From Erysipelotrichaceae bacterium (GTDB lineage: Bacteria; Bacillota_I; Bacilli_A; Erysipelotrichales; Erysipelotrichaceae), in the NCBI GenBank assembly GCA_030526485.1, contig JAUNCS010000014.1, positions 1-42,778 on the forward strand: a stretch of 42,778 nt of DNA, in the 5' to 3' direction. Of the stretch, positions 1 through 8,143 are shown in pieces; the stretch's first letter is position 1, and every line of letters starts with the position of its first letter. The notes below the pieces were generated by a model. It was not told the DNA's origin. It ran no database searches and worked only from the letters and a program-made list of their open reading frames with translations. The position numbers and the translations under genes were made by a program.

Positions 1-1445
1 CCTTCTATCTCTCTATATAATCTTTGGTGATTAGACATATATTCATCCAGTATTTCCAGATAAGAAGTAGAAATAGCTCTAACCTTGCGATTCTTGCTGA
101 TTTGACTTAATGGATAGTCGAAAAACTCATCAAAATTCTTATAATGGAATTCTTGTATTCCCAATGATAATAATTGACTATCTTCAACAGGTTTTCCCTG
201 GAAATTAAATTTAAGAAATTCATGGGTTTTTACATCATATTCTACTTCTAAGCCCTTAGAAAACTGATAGAACTCACAATGAACTCCCTTCCAGACCTCA
301 TCTCTTAGCATATGCCTTATCATCGATTTTAGCTGTTCGCCTTTTACCATTAATAAGTAAATCGGATCATCATATGGAAAACATTCCATTAAATTCTGAT
401 ACATGACTATTGGTCCTAAAGACTCATTTCGAATACTGCCTGAGCCCATCAGGAAAATATCAACACCCAGACTTTCCTGTAAGATATCCGATACAAGATT
501 GCCCAAAGCTGTTTCCTGGTTTCGATTAGGATGAGTCAACACAGTTTCAAAACGGGTAATTACACGATTATATTTTTCATCAGTCTTGGTCTTATAACGA
601 TTAATCAGATTTTCGATATCAGTATCAATTGGGCAATGGCCACTATCAATTGGTACTGTTTCCCACTTAAAGGAATCAATATTGTTCTTATCGGTATCAA
701 CCATAATATCGAAACGACCTATGCAATCCGTACCAGTACCAGCCTGAACAATTACAATGTCATTTATCGTAATAGCTTCCTTAGGCAGAGTATGGGAGTG
801 GCCACCAATAATCACATCAACACCCCAGGCCGGATCAATACTGGCTGCCAGCTTCTTGTCTTCTTCATAGCCAATATGCGTTAAGACTACCGTTAAATCG
901 ATATCCATAGCCTTATGGGCATTACAGATTCTGCCTACCTCATAGGCAGCTTCTTCCACATTGACAATACTGCCCACAAGAATATCAGTCTTGGTTTGGG
1001 ACATCACTTCTTCGGTTAAGATACCAATAAATAGAATCTTCATCCCATCGATTTCAATGATTTCATAAGGCTTAAATAAACGGGCATTATTAGTAGTGAT
1101 GTGAAGATTGGCATTAATAATTGGAAACTTGGCACACTTTTCAATAAATAAAAGATGTGAAAGACCATAGTCCGTTTCATGATTTCCTAAAGTAACCACA
1201 TCAGGTGATAACATATTCATAATCTCAATTGTTGATAGTCCTTTAAACTCGCTATCAATAACTGAGCCCCTGAACATATCACCAGCTATAGCGTACAGGA
1301 CATTGTTTTCTTCGCTTCTAACCTTATTAATATAGCCTGACAACATGGAAATACCGCCAGTCAGGGTATCATTTACGTCTTCAGCCAGAAAGTCACCATG
1401 CATATCATTTGAATGCAAAAGCACCAGCTTCTTTAAATTTTTCAT
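1..1445 (-). CDS. 5'-nucleotidase / UshA-like metallophosphoesterase, partial at left edge
   Basis: The reading frame is open from an ATG at 1445-1443 to the left edge, so about 481 residues of the N-terminal side are present and the C-terminus is missing. The start has an AAGGGA ribosome site about 8 bases upstream. The metallophosphoesterase motifs are in order: HSNDMHGDF at residues 11-19, GDMF at 55-58, GNHE at 87-90 and GGHSHT further on. A downstream part resembles the 5'-nucleotidase C-terminal domain, with a GSGSIRNE motif. Family members hydrolyse nucleoside 5'-monophosphates, UDP-sugars or cyclic nucleotides. No signal peptide is visible at the chosen start, so this may be a cytoplasmic version, unlike secreted UshA. 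It is divergent from the gene at 1514. The exact substrate cannot be told from sequence. Confidence 0.88.
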   Translation of the reverse strand, partial: MKNLKKLVLLHSNDMHGDFLAEDVNDTLTGGISMLSGYINKVRSEENNVLYAIAGDMFRGSVIDSEFKGLSTIEIMNMLSPDVVTLGNHETDYGLSHLLFIEKCAKFPIINANLHITTNNARLFKPYEIIEIDGMKILFIGILTEEVMSQTKTDILVGSIVNVEEAAYEVGRICNAHKAMDIDLTVVLTHIGYEEDKKLAASIDPAWGVDVIIGGHSHTLPKEAITINDIVIVQAGTGTDCIGRFDIMVDTDKNNIDSFKWETVPIDSGHCPIDTDIENLINRYKTKTDEKYNRVITRFETVLTHPNRNQETALGNLVSDILQESLGVDIFLMGSGSIRNESLGPIVMYQNLMECFPYDDPIYLLMVKGEQLKSMIRHMLRDEVWKGVHCEFYQFSKGLEVEYDVKTHEFLKFNFQGKPVEDSQLLSLGIQEFHYKNFDEFFDYPLSQISKNRKVRAISTSYLEILDEYMSNHQRLYREIE

Positions 1446-1513
1446 ATTATTATTTCCCTTAGTGACAAGCACTACATCTTCTTATCTACATTTTATCGTG
1501 ATATCCTTTGAGT

Positions 1514-1921
1514 ATGAAACTGATAATTTGCTTAGACGACAATAATGGCATGTCCTTCAATAAGAGACGCCAGACCCGTGATATTAAGATGAGAGAACAT
1601 CTTTATAAGAAACTGAATGGAAACAGATTATTAATCAGTCCTTATAGTGAAAAACTATATAGCGGATATGAAAACGTTCTTGTATCCGATAATTACTTAG
1701 AGATAGCTCAAGAGAATGATTACATCTTATCGGAAATCGATGATATTACCGATATATTAGATAAATGTGAAGGTCTTATCGTCTATTACTGGCATCGAAG
1801 CTATCCAAGTGATTTTAAAGTAAGTATTCCCAATTCTTTTAAAATCATCAATAGTGAAGACTTTAGTGGCAAAAGCCATAATCAGATAAGTTATGTGGAG
1901 TATAAAAATGAACAATATTAA
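1514..1921 (+). CDS. Conserved small protein of unknown function, upstream of nuclease
   Basis: A 135-residue protein beginning MKLIICLDDNNGMSFNKRRQ. I recognise this kind of N-terminus as recurring in uncharacterised Firmicute proteins but know no function. It is soluble and acidic-basic mixed, with no membrane segment. A TTG two codons earlier (1508) is possible, but the ATG at 1514 gives the familiar N-terminus. No good ribosome site precedes either start, so the message may be nearly leaderless. Its last 14 bases overlap the start of the nuclease gene at 1908, which implies translational coupling and perhaps a shared process. Confidence 0.72.
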   Translation: MKLIICLDDNNGMSFNKRRQTRDIKMREHLYKKLNGNRLLISPYSEKLYSGYENVLVSDNYLEIAQENDYILSEIDDITDILDKCEGLIVYYWHRSYPSDFKVSIPNSFKIINSEDFSGKSHNQISYVEYKNEQY

Positions 1922-2849
1922 GAAAAAACTGATCAGTATCTTACTGTTAATACTATTAGGGGCAGGCTATCTCTTTATAAATGAAGTACTGGACCCTATC
2001 TTAAATACCAATCCCCCAGTAAATGTCTATCTGGGAAATGATCCATCTTTACAAGAACATCCCAAAGCACCCGAAAGAGACTGGTTAAATAAGTTTGCTA
2101 TGCCTGAATATGCTGGTGAGGCCTATGTGGTAATCAATAATAATGAGCCTTTCTTTGATACCAAGACTTTAAAGGCTGATCCTTATGAAATCTATTATGA
2201 CTTGGATGAATTAGGAAGATGTACACTGGCTGATGCGGTAGCCGGACTGGAAACTATGCCTACTGAGAAAAGAGAAAAGATGAGCGAGGTTAAGCCAACC
2301 GGTTGGCATAACAATAAATATGATCAGAGCCTGGTTGATGGACAACTGTTATATAATCGCTGTCATTTAATCGCCTTTGGTCTTTGTGGTGAATCAGCTA
2401 ATCCTTATAATCTGGTAACTGGTACCCGTTACTTCAATACCGTTGGCATCAATGACTTTGAAAATATGGTTATGGACTATATTAAGGAAACCGGTAATCA
2501 CGTAAGGTATCGTGTCACTCCAGTATTCAGTGGAAATAATCTGGTTTGCGATGGTCAGTTAACGGAAGCATACTCTATCGAAGATAATGGCGAAGGTATC
2601 TGTTTCTGTATCTGGTCATTTAATGTACAGCCTGGTATTGTGATTGACTATAAAACCGGCGACAACTGGCTGGATGAGTCTTATTCAAAAGACTATGATT
2701 ATGTAATCAATATTTCAAAGAAAAAAGTACACGCCAAGGATTGTGAAGGCGTAAGCAAGATGAGTGAAGGTAATAAACAATACTACAGCGGTAATCTTGA
2801 AGACTTATTATCTAAGGGTTATGTATTGGATAATGCGTGTCTAAACTAA
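1908..2849 (+). CDS. Membrane-anchored DNA/RNA non-specific endonuclease (EndA/NucA-like)
   Basis: A 313-residue protein whose start at 1908 is supported by a TGGAG site 7 bases upstream; an ATG at 1893 is in frame but lacks one. Residues about 6-24 form a hydrophobic signal-anchor segment, so the enzyme should face outward. The catalytic region contains LYNRCHLIAFGL, with the likely general-base His at 153 in the N-R-C-H context that replaces the D-R-G-H of the classic family, followed by the Asn-rich NLVTGTRYFN stretch. Relatives include streptococcal EndA, which degrades or processes extracellular DNA during uptake or from host traps. The role in this organism (nutrition, uptake or biofilm) is inference. 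It overlaps the preceding small gene and ends at a strong shared terminator. Confidence 0.85.
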   Translation: MNNIKKKLISILLLILLGAGYLFINEVLDPILNTNPPVNVYLGNDPSLQEHPKAPERDWLNKFAMPEYAGEAYVVINNNEPFFDTKTLKADPYEIYYDLDELGRCTLADAVAGLETMPTEKREKMSEVKPTGWHNNKYDQSLVDGQLLYNRCHLIAFGLCGESANPYNLVTGTRYFNTVGINDFENMVMDYIKETGNHVRYRVTPVFSGNNLVCDGQLTEAYSIEDNGEGICFCIWSFNVQPGIVIDYKTGDNWLDESYSKDYDYVINISKKKVHAKDCEGVSKMSEGNKQYYSGNLEDLLSKGYVLDNACLN

Positions 2850-2886
2850 ACAAAAGATGAGAACTATGAAATTCTCATCTTTTGTT
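2849..2886. terminator. Bidirectional Rho-independent terminator
   Basis: A perfect 15-bp stem (AACAAAAGATGAGAA at 2849-2863 with its complement at 2872-2886) and an 8-base loop, with the T-run within and after the stem on both strands. It lies between the convergent nuclease and AAA_14 genes and serves both. Confidence 0.9.
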
Positions 2887-4217
2887 TATATAAACATCAG
2901 CATGTAATGTGGGAGAGTTATTTTTGAATCAACTCTTCCATTTCTTCCATTAATATATTTCAAAGCAATTGAAGGCTTAAATTCATCAATAAAAGAATTT
3001 AGCGATGGAGTCACAGAATTACCAGCCTTTATTTCCACAGGGATAACTTCCCCATTTTTTTCAATCAAAAATTCGATCTCATGAATATCATCAGGTTTAT
3101 AGTAATAAAGGTTATATCCCCTTTTTACCAGACACTCAGCGGCAACATTTTCGTAGATACCACCCTTGGCATTTCCTTTTATTGTGTTATTTAAAATAGC
3201 GGCCTTGGTTTCAAACCCATACATACAAGTTAATAAGCCTGTATCATTTATATACAATTTAAACTGTTCATTATTAGCATTAGCCATCAGAGGAATATAA
3301 GGCTCATGGATGTTATAGCAGGCATTAACCATAGCTGAATCCTTTAACCATTTAACACTACCACCATATTTTCTTCTGGTCTGCCCCTTTTCAACGGTTG
3401 AATACTGGAACTTTTTTAATTCCTTGGCAAGCTGTTTTGGAATAGCGTCATAACACATACGTACATATTGTTTTTCTCTGCCTACTGCATGTTTGGAAAT
3501 ATCATCCTGATATTCGGACAAGATATCATTTTGTATTCTATTAACTCTAGAAAAATCTTTATATGTCACAAAGTCGGCGACTACCTCTGGCATACCGCCA
3601 ACAACCATATATTCTCTAAATAGTCCTTCGTATTTATTGTGTATAACGTCCGGAATCTGCTCTTCGGTGTCCAAATAAGATTTTAGATTTCCAATAGCCT
3701 CATCATTATAACCGTTAGCCCACAAGAATTCTTCAAAGTCAAGGGAATACATGGTTAAATTCCTTTCATAGCCTACCGGAATTGACGAAGGTATTTCTAC
3801 ACTTTTATCATCATCTTCACCATAAGACAGACCTAATAAAGACCCTGATAAGACAACATCATAACGTAAATCTTCAGCCAAGAATTTTACAGCGGTTCTT
3901 GCATTGCCACAGCACTGAATTTCATCAAGAAAAATTAAAGTATTACCAGGTATTAGATTAATGTTTGGAATTAGACCAGACATTTTTTTATATATTTCAT
4001 CCGGTGTAAGACTGCCTTCAAAAATCATTTTTCTTTCTGGTTCTGAGAAAAAATCAATATAGATAAAAGATTTGTATTCATTTTTCCCAAATTCTTTCAA
4101 AATAAAAGACTTACCAACCTGACGAGCACCTTTTACAAACAAGCACTTTTTTAATCCGTTTTCTCTTCGTTCCTTTTTCCAACTAAGAAGTTCGTTATAA
4201 ACCTTTCTTTTAAGCAT
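2886..4217 (-). CDS. AAA_14/DUF4143 P-loop ATPase with PD-(D/E)XK-like C-terminus, copy A
   Basis: A 443-residue protein of the COG1373 type. The Walker A motif GARQVGKS is at residues 30-37, Walker B LIFLDEIQ at 94-101, and a sensor-like LSGSLLG near 123-129, followed by the family-typical DFEEFLWANG. The middle region carries the DUF4143 pattern, ending in KLYINDTGLL, which in this family includes a winged-helix-like fold. Near the C-terminus HEIEFLIE (379-386) and VEIKAG (394-399) give the E...E-x-K arrangement of PD-(D/E)XK nucleases. No function is established for the family. It is one of three paralogues in this window (see 27195 and 38404). It is a single gene, not in an operon, and is preceded by four 33-bp-periodic repeats that cover its promoter. 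Confidence 0.88.
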   Translation of the reverse strand: MLKRKVYNELLSWKKERRENGLKKCLFVKGARQVGKSFILKEFGKNEYKSFIYIDFFSEPERKMIFEGSLTPDEIYKKMSGLIPNINLIPGNTLIFLDEIQCCGNARTAVKFLAEDLRYDVVLSGSLLGLSYGEDDDKSVEIPSSIPVGYERNLTMYSLDFEEFLWANGYNDEAIGNLKSYLDTEEQIPDVIHNKYEGLFREYMVVGGMPEVVADFVTYKDFSRVNRIQNDILSEYQDDISKHAVGREKQYVRMCYDAIPKQLAKELKKFQYSTVEKGQTRRKYGGSVKWLKDSAMVNACYNIHEPYIPLMANANNEQFKLYINDTGLLTCMYGFETKAAILNNTIKGNAKGGIYENVAAECLVKRGYNLYYYKPDDIHEIEFLIEKNGEVIPVEIKAGNSVTPSLNSFIDEFKPSIALKYINGRNGRVDSKITLPHYMLMFI

Positions 4218-4246
4218 TATTTTTACCTCTATCTATATATATGATA

Positions 4247-4361
4247 CATAAAATCCAGGTATCAATAAACAATAAAATACATAAAATCTAGGTATTGAAT
4301 TGCTGATTTTTGCATAAAATCAAGGTATCAAAATGCTGAAAATTGCATAAAATCCAGGTAT
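4247..4361. repeat. Four direct iterons with exact 33-bp period upstream of ATPase A
   Basis: The word CATAAAATCCAGGTAT occurs at 4247-4262, 4280-4295, 4313-4328 and 4346-4361, with single changes (CTAGG in copy 2, CAAGG in copy 3). All three steps are exactly 33 bp. On the coding strand of the ATPase the first copy sits 30 bp before the ATG, just upstream of a TATAGAT-like -10 region, so it would lie between or over the promoter elements. The fourth copy ends on the first base of the stop codon of the TauE-like gene. Units 2 and 3 also share a TGCTGA core and a TTGCAT junction. Likely protein-binding iterons. Confidence 0.9.
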
Positions 4362-5128
4362 TACTTAAAAATTAAGATGATAATACCCAGGACTGTAAGC
4401 ACAATACCTACTGCCCTATTTAAGGTTTCCGGCTTAGCCTTATTAGCGAAGACAGCTGCAATTCTAGCCCAGACAAAAGTAAAGAAAATGCATAAAGCCA
4501 TAATCATAAGATCTGGTGCATTGCCAAATGAGAAGTGTGATAAAGCTCCAGTTAAGGCTGTAAAAGTCATAATGAAGACACTGGTACCAACTGCTGATTT
4601 TAGTTCGTAGCCTAAGACGCTGGTCAGTATCAGAAGCATCATCATGCCCCCACCTGCCCCAACAAAGCCACAGATAAAGCCAACCATTGAGCCACACAAC
4701 AATGAACCGATTAGCTGTTTCTTCTTACTCACAGCTTCCATATCACTCTTGGTAGTCATTACTGGTTTTAAGATAAACTTAATGCCTAAAAATAGAGTCA
4801 TGACAGTTGAAAATGAGCCCATGGTTCTGGCAGGTACAATACTTGATACATAGCTGCCAACTACTGTAAATATCAGGACCATGGCCATCATCAATAAGCC
4901 GCGCTTAATATCCAGGTTTCCATGTTTCTTATAGGTATAAGCTGATACGGCGCTGGCCAAAACATCAGATGATAAGGCAATGCCTACTGCGGTATAGGGT
5001 TCAATATGTAAAAATGTTATCAGCATGGGACTGATTACAGCTGCTGCACTCATACCAGCAAAGCCTGTACCTAAACCTGCTCCCATACCTGCTAAAAAAG
5101 TAATAAATATAATAAATAATGTACTCAT
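4361..5128 (-). CDS. TauE/SafE family membrane permease
   Basis: A 255-residue, strongly hydrophobic protein with about eight predicted membrane segments and the internal duplication of the TauE/SafE (former DUF81) family: an N-terminal GMGAGLGTGFAGMSAA motif near residues 14-29 and a second GFVGAGGGMMML in the middle. Members export or import sulfite, sulfoacetate or other small organic anions. The gene begins 2 bp after the stop of the MarR gene, so both are on one transcript and MarR probably controls it. The substrate is unknown. Its stop codon touches the last iteron of ATPase A. Confidence 0.87.
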   Translation of the reverse strand: MSTLFIIFITFLAGMGAGLGTGFAGMSAAAVISPMLITFLHIEPYTAVGIALSSDVLASAVSAYTYKKHGNLDIKRGLLMMAMVLIFTVVGSYVSSIVPARTMGSFSTVMTLFLGIKFILKPVMTTKSDMEAVSKKKQLIGSLLCGSMVGFICGFVGAGGGMMMLLILTSVLGYELKSAVGTSVFIMTFTALTGALSHFSFGNAPDLMIMALCIFFTFVWARIAAVFANKAKPETLNRAVGIVLTVLGIIILIFK

Positions 5129-5130
5129 AA

Positions 5131-5574
5131 TTATTTTTCCTTTAATTCATATTCTTTCTTTAAACTGTTTTCAATCTTTAACATCACTTCTCTAAAAGAC
5201 TGCTTATCTTCTTCAGTAATACTTTGATCAATCACTTTAATAAATTCATCTCTTTCTCTTCTGGCAAAATCAACAATTACTTCTGCCTTTTCACAAGGAA
5301 TAAGATGATACTTCTTCTTATCTTTTTCATCGACCTCTTTTCTTAGATAGCCCTTATCAATTAATGATTTAACTGCCAAAGAAACATGTGACTTGGCAAT
5401 TTTCTTATAGCGAACTACATCAGCCGCTGTATTTAAACTAGGGTTATTAGAAACAAAGGCTAAGACATCAACTTCAATAGCCGATAATTCAAAGCTCTTC
5501 ATTATTTTCTTGCGATGATAGTCATAGGCTTCTTCAAACTCACGAATAAAATTCCAGAATGGTAATAATTCCAT
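5131..5574 (-). CDS. MarR-family transcriptional regulator
   Basis: A 147-residue protein with the winged helix-turn-helix layout of MarR: a helical N-terminus, the recognition region around VVRYKKIAKSHVSLAVKSLIDKGY (residues about 68-91), and a wing containing DEKDKKKYHLI. The start has an AGGAGGG site 5 bases upstream. It leads the marR-tauE operon and is divergent from the hydrolase at 5652. An inverted repeat over its promoter suggests autorepression and control of the permease by a small ligand that cannot be identified here. Confidence 0.88.
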   Translation of the reverse strand: MELLPFWNFIREFEEAYDYHRKKIMKSFELSAIEVDVLAFVSNNPSLNTAADVVRYKKIAKSHVSLAVKSLIDKGYLRKEVDEKDKKKYHLIPCEKAEVIVDFARRERDEFIKVIDQSITEEDKQSFREVMLKIENSLKKEYELKEK

Positions 5575-5583
5575 AGACCCTCC

Positions 5584-5636
5584 TTAGTTCAAAAACGAAC
5601 AAGTATTACTATAGTTCTATTTTGAACTAATGTCAA
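5584..5636 (-). promoter_or_regulatory. marR promoter overlapped by inverted-repeat operator
   Basis: On the minus strand a perfect -35 TTGACA (5631-5636) lies 17 bp before a TATAGT -10 (about 5608-5613). An 11-bp inverted repeat, TTAGTTCAAAA at 5584-5594 and TTTTGAACTAA at 5620-5630, brackets the -10, with an inner GAAC/GTTC pair. The arms are 25 bp apart. This is the most likely binding site of the MarR protein encoded next to it. Confidence 0.72.
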
Positions 5637-5651
5637 TGATAAGATAGAGAT

Positions 5652-6389
5652 ATGAATATCGAAAACAAAATACAGTCCATCTATGATAATTTAAGGCCAA
5701 ATAGATACGGACTAAAGAAATACTTAATAAAAGATAACAAGAAACATCCCTTTGCGATAATCTGTCCAGGGGGAGCCTATGGCAAAGTCTGTTCCTATGT
5801 TGAAGGAATGCCAATAGCTAAAGAATTAAATAAACTGGGCTATCACGCCTTTGTTGTGTACTATCGCACAAATGAAAAAGCTATTTATCCTAACCCTCAT
5901 GAAGACCTGTATAAAGGAATAAGCGAAGTATTAAATAATAAGGATAAGTGGAATTTAGATACAGACAAGTGGTCATTGTGGGGTTTTTCAGCAGGTGGAC
6001 ATTTAGTATCTAGCTACTGTACGTTGGATTATGATTTAAAACCCGAAGTATTAGTTCTAAGTTATCCAGTCATCACCTTGAAAGAATATACTCACAAAGG
6101 TACTTTAAAGAATCTTTTAGGTATAAATCCTGATTTAGAATTAATCGAAAGATTATCGGTTGAAAATAATGTGAAAGAAGACTATCCCCCTACTTTTATC
6201 TGGAATGGGGATGCTGATAAAAGCATTGATCCTATCAACTCTAAAATGATGGTAAAAGCTTTAAATCTATCCGGCATTAAATACGAATACAGAGAATATG
6301 AAAATGTGGGTCATGGAGTAGGCTTAGCCAAAGGGACCAATGCTGAAAACTGGCTTAATGAAGCTCTTGATTTCATAAGCAAATTATAG
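5652..6389 (+). CDS. Alpha/beta hydrolase (acetyl-esterase / BD-FAE type)
   Basis: A 245-residue cytoplasmic protein without signal peptide. The oxyanion-hole motif PGGAYG is at residues 39-44, the nucleophile elbow GFSAGGHL places Ser at 113, the acid is in NGDADKSID (Asp 187 or 189) and the catalytic His is 221 in VGHGVG. This is the layout of small esterases that remove acetyl or feruloyl groups from sugars and related compounds. The divergent MarR operator lies just upstream, so the gene could be co-regulated, although a separate promoter is not clear. Specificity cannot be assigned. Confidence 0.85.
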   Translation: MNIENKIQSIYDNLRPNRYGLKKYLIKDNKKHPFAIICPGGAYGKVCSYVEGMPIAKELNKLGYHAFVVYYRTNEKAIYPNPHEDLYKGISEVLNNKDKWNLDTDKWSLWGFSAGGHLVSSYCTLDYDLKPEVLVLSYPVITLKEYTHKGTLKNLLGINPDLELIERLSVENNVKEDYPPTFIWNGDADKSIDPINSKMMVKALNLSGIKYEYREYENVGHGVGLAKGTNAENWLNEALDFISKL

Positions 6390-6390
6390 A

Positions 6391-6430
6391 AAAACGTCGT
6401 TACAGTTTAACCATAACGACGTTCGTTTTT
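6391..6430. terminator. Bidirectional terminator between hydrolase and pyr operon
   Basis: A 10-bp stem AACGTCGTTA (6393-6402) and TAACGACGTT (6414-6423) with A-rich and T-rich flanks. It serves the hydrolase on the plus strand and the pyrB end of the pyrimidine operon on the minus strand. Confidence 0.88.
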
Positions 6431-6434
6431 ATTA

Positions 6435-7499
6435 TTAGATATCGTGTTCGCAATATACACAACGTCTCTTATTGTTTCTAATAACTGACTTGTGCTTTAA
6501 TTCCTGCTCACACTGACTGATGCACTTAGGATTAGTACACTTGTATTCATCACTCAGGGCATCACTTGGCATCAATGACACCTTATTCTTATCTTCTGCT
6601 TCATTTAAAAGCTTAAGTATTAAGGCCATACGCATATATTTGCCATATAGAGTCTGCTTAAAGTAAACAGCGCGTGGATCATCATCAACCGCTACTGAGA
6701 TTTCATTTACTCGAGGAAGCGGATGAAGAATCTTCATATCACTCTTGGCTGTTAAAAGCTTTTCCGGATTTAGGATATATGAATCCTTTAGTCTTAGATA
6801 TTCTTCTTCACTGTCAAATCTTTCTTTCTGAATTCTTGTCATATAAAGAATATCTAAAGAAGGCATAGCTTCTTCAAGTGAAGTTGTAACAGTAAAACTG
6901 TCTTGATCCTTGTCTTCTAAGACATAGTCAGGACACATCAATTCTTTTGGTGAAATAAGTACAAACTTGACGCCTTCGTATCTAGACATGGCATTGATTA
7001 AAGAATGAACAGTTCTACCATACTTTAAATCGCCACATAGACCAATAGTCAAATTATCCAAATGACCTTTTTCACGATAAATAGTTAATAAATCAGCTAA
7101 AGTCTGGGTAGGATGACAATGTCCACCATCACCTGCGTTAATAATTGGTACATCACCATTTTCACTGGCTACCAATGCTGCACCTTCAATGAAGTGACGC
7201 ATTGCAATGATATCAACATAGTTAGATACTACCTTGATAGTATCAGCTACTGATTCACCCTTGGCAGCTGAAGAAGTGGCACCACCTGTCATTGAAATGA
7301 CATTACCACCAAGTTCATACATAGCTGCTTCAAAAGACATTCTGGTACGGGTTGAAGGTTCAAAGAACAGTGTAGCAATCTTCTTACCTTCACAGCTTTT
7401 GGAATACTTTTGAGGATTATCAATGATATCGTTAGCTGTTTTTAATAAGTCATCAAGTTCTTCAACACTTAAATCTAAGATATCAATTAAGCTTCTCAT
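6435..7499 (-). CDS. pyrB: Aspartate carbamoyltransferase with PyrI-like zinc tail
   Basis: A 354-residue protein. The first 310 residues are a complete catalytic chain, with carbamoyl-phosphate-binding STRTRMSFE, the [11 protein letters not shown] motif and the aspartate-loop HPLPRVNEI. It transfers carbamoyl phosphate to aspartate. After a short linker, residues 321-350 hold C321-x4-C326-x20-C347-x2-C350, ending CVYCEHDI. This matches the four-cysteine zinc domain at the end of the separate regulatory chain PyrI, including the KCISQ-like context. The nucleotide-binding domain of PyrI is absent. It is the last gene of the pyr operon; its ATG overlaps the pyrE stop by one base, so translation is coupled. 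Confidence 0.95.
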   Translation of the reverse strand: MRSLIDILDLSVEELDDLLKTANDIIDNPQKYSKSCEGKKIATLFFEPSTRTRMSFEAAMYELGGNVISMTGGATSSAAKGESVADTIKVVSNYVDIIAMRHFIEGAALVASENGDVPIINAGDGGHCHPTQTLADLLTIYREKGHLDNLTIGLCGDLKYGRTVHSLINAMSRYEGVKFVLISPKELMCPDYVLEDKDQDSFTVTTSLEEAMPSLDILYMTRIQKERFDSEEEYLRLKDSYILNPEKLLTAKSDMKILHPLPRVNEISVAVDDDPRAVYFKQTLYGKYMRMALILKLLNEAEDKNKVSLMPSDALSDEYKCTNPKCISQCEQELKHKSVIRNNKRRCVYCEHDI

Positions 7500-8134
7500 T
7501 AGCCAATCCAGCTTTCATCACTAGGATTGTTTCTAAACTGAATAAGTCTAGCAACATCTTCTTCCTTAATGTAGCCTTCCTTAGCTGCGATATTAGCGAT
7601 TACATCGAAGTTAGAAAGAGAAACATTCTTAACATTAGCTTCAGCAAGTCTTTCAAGACCCTTCTTCATACCATATGTAAAGATAGATACGATACCAAGA
7701 ACTTCAGCACCATTTTCTCTTAAGATATTCACTACTTCGATTACTGAACCACCAGTTGAGATTAAATCTTCAACGACAACTACTTTCTGACCAGGTAATA
7801 ATTTACCTTCGATCTGATTCTTGCGGCCATGGTCCTTAGCACCAGATCTTACATAGCCCATTGGTAAACCAAGGATATGAGCACTAATAGCTGCATGAGC
7901 AATACCAGCAGTTGAAGTACCCATTAATACTTCACATTCAGGATAGTTTTCCTTAATTAACTGAGCCAGACCTTCTTCAACATCACATCTTACTTCGTGG
8001 TCTGATAAAGTTAAACGGTTATCGGTATAAACAGGAGACTTAATACCAGAAGCCCAAGTAAATGGTTCTTCTGGTCTAAAGAATACTGCCTTAATTTTTA
8101 ATAAATCTTTTGCGATCTTTTCACTTAATTCCAT
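7499..8134 (-). CDS. pyrE: Orotate phosphoribosyltransferase
   Basis: A 211-residue enzyme that joins orotate to PRPP to give OMP. The PRPP-binding motif [14 protein letters not shown] is in the middle of the chain, preceded by the substrate loop [16 protein letters not shown]. The ATG at 8134 has an AAGGAG site 5 bases upstream; a GTG two codons earlier is inside that site and is less likely. It lies 9 bp after pyrF and overlaps pyrB by one base. Confidence 0.94.
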   Translation of the reverse strand: MELSEKIAKDLLKIKAVFFRPEEPFTWASGIKSPVYTDNRLTLSDHEVRCDVEEGLAQLIKENYPECEVLMGTSTAGIAHAAISAHILGLPMGYVRSGAKDHGRKNQIEGKLLPGQKVVVVEDLISTGGSVIEVVNILRENGAEVLGIVSIFTYGMKKGLERLAEANVKNVSLSNFDVIANIAAKEGYIKEEDVARLIQFRNNPSDESWIG

Positions 8135-8143
8135 ATGCACTCC

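Noticed and set aside
4247-4361. The 33-bp repeat series as a small CRISPR array
   Set aside because: The words are only 16 bp with 17-bp gaps, vary between copies, cover a promoter, and no cas genes are near. The same layout recurs at the other two ATPase genes.
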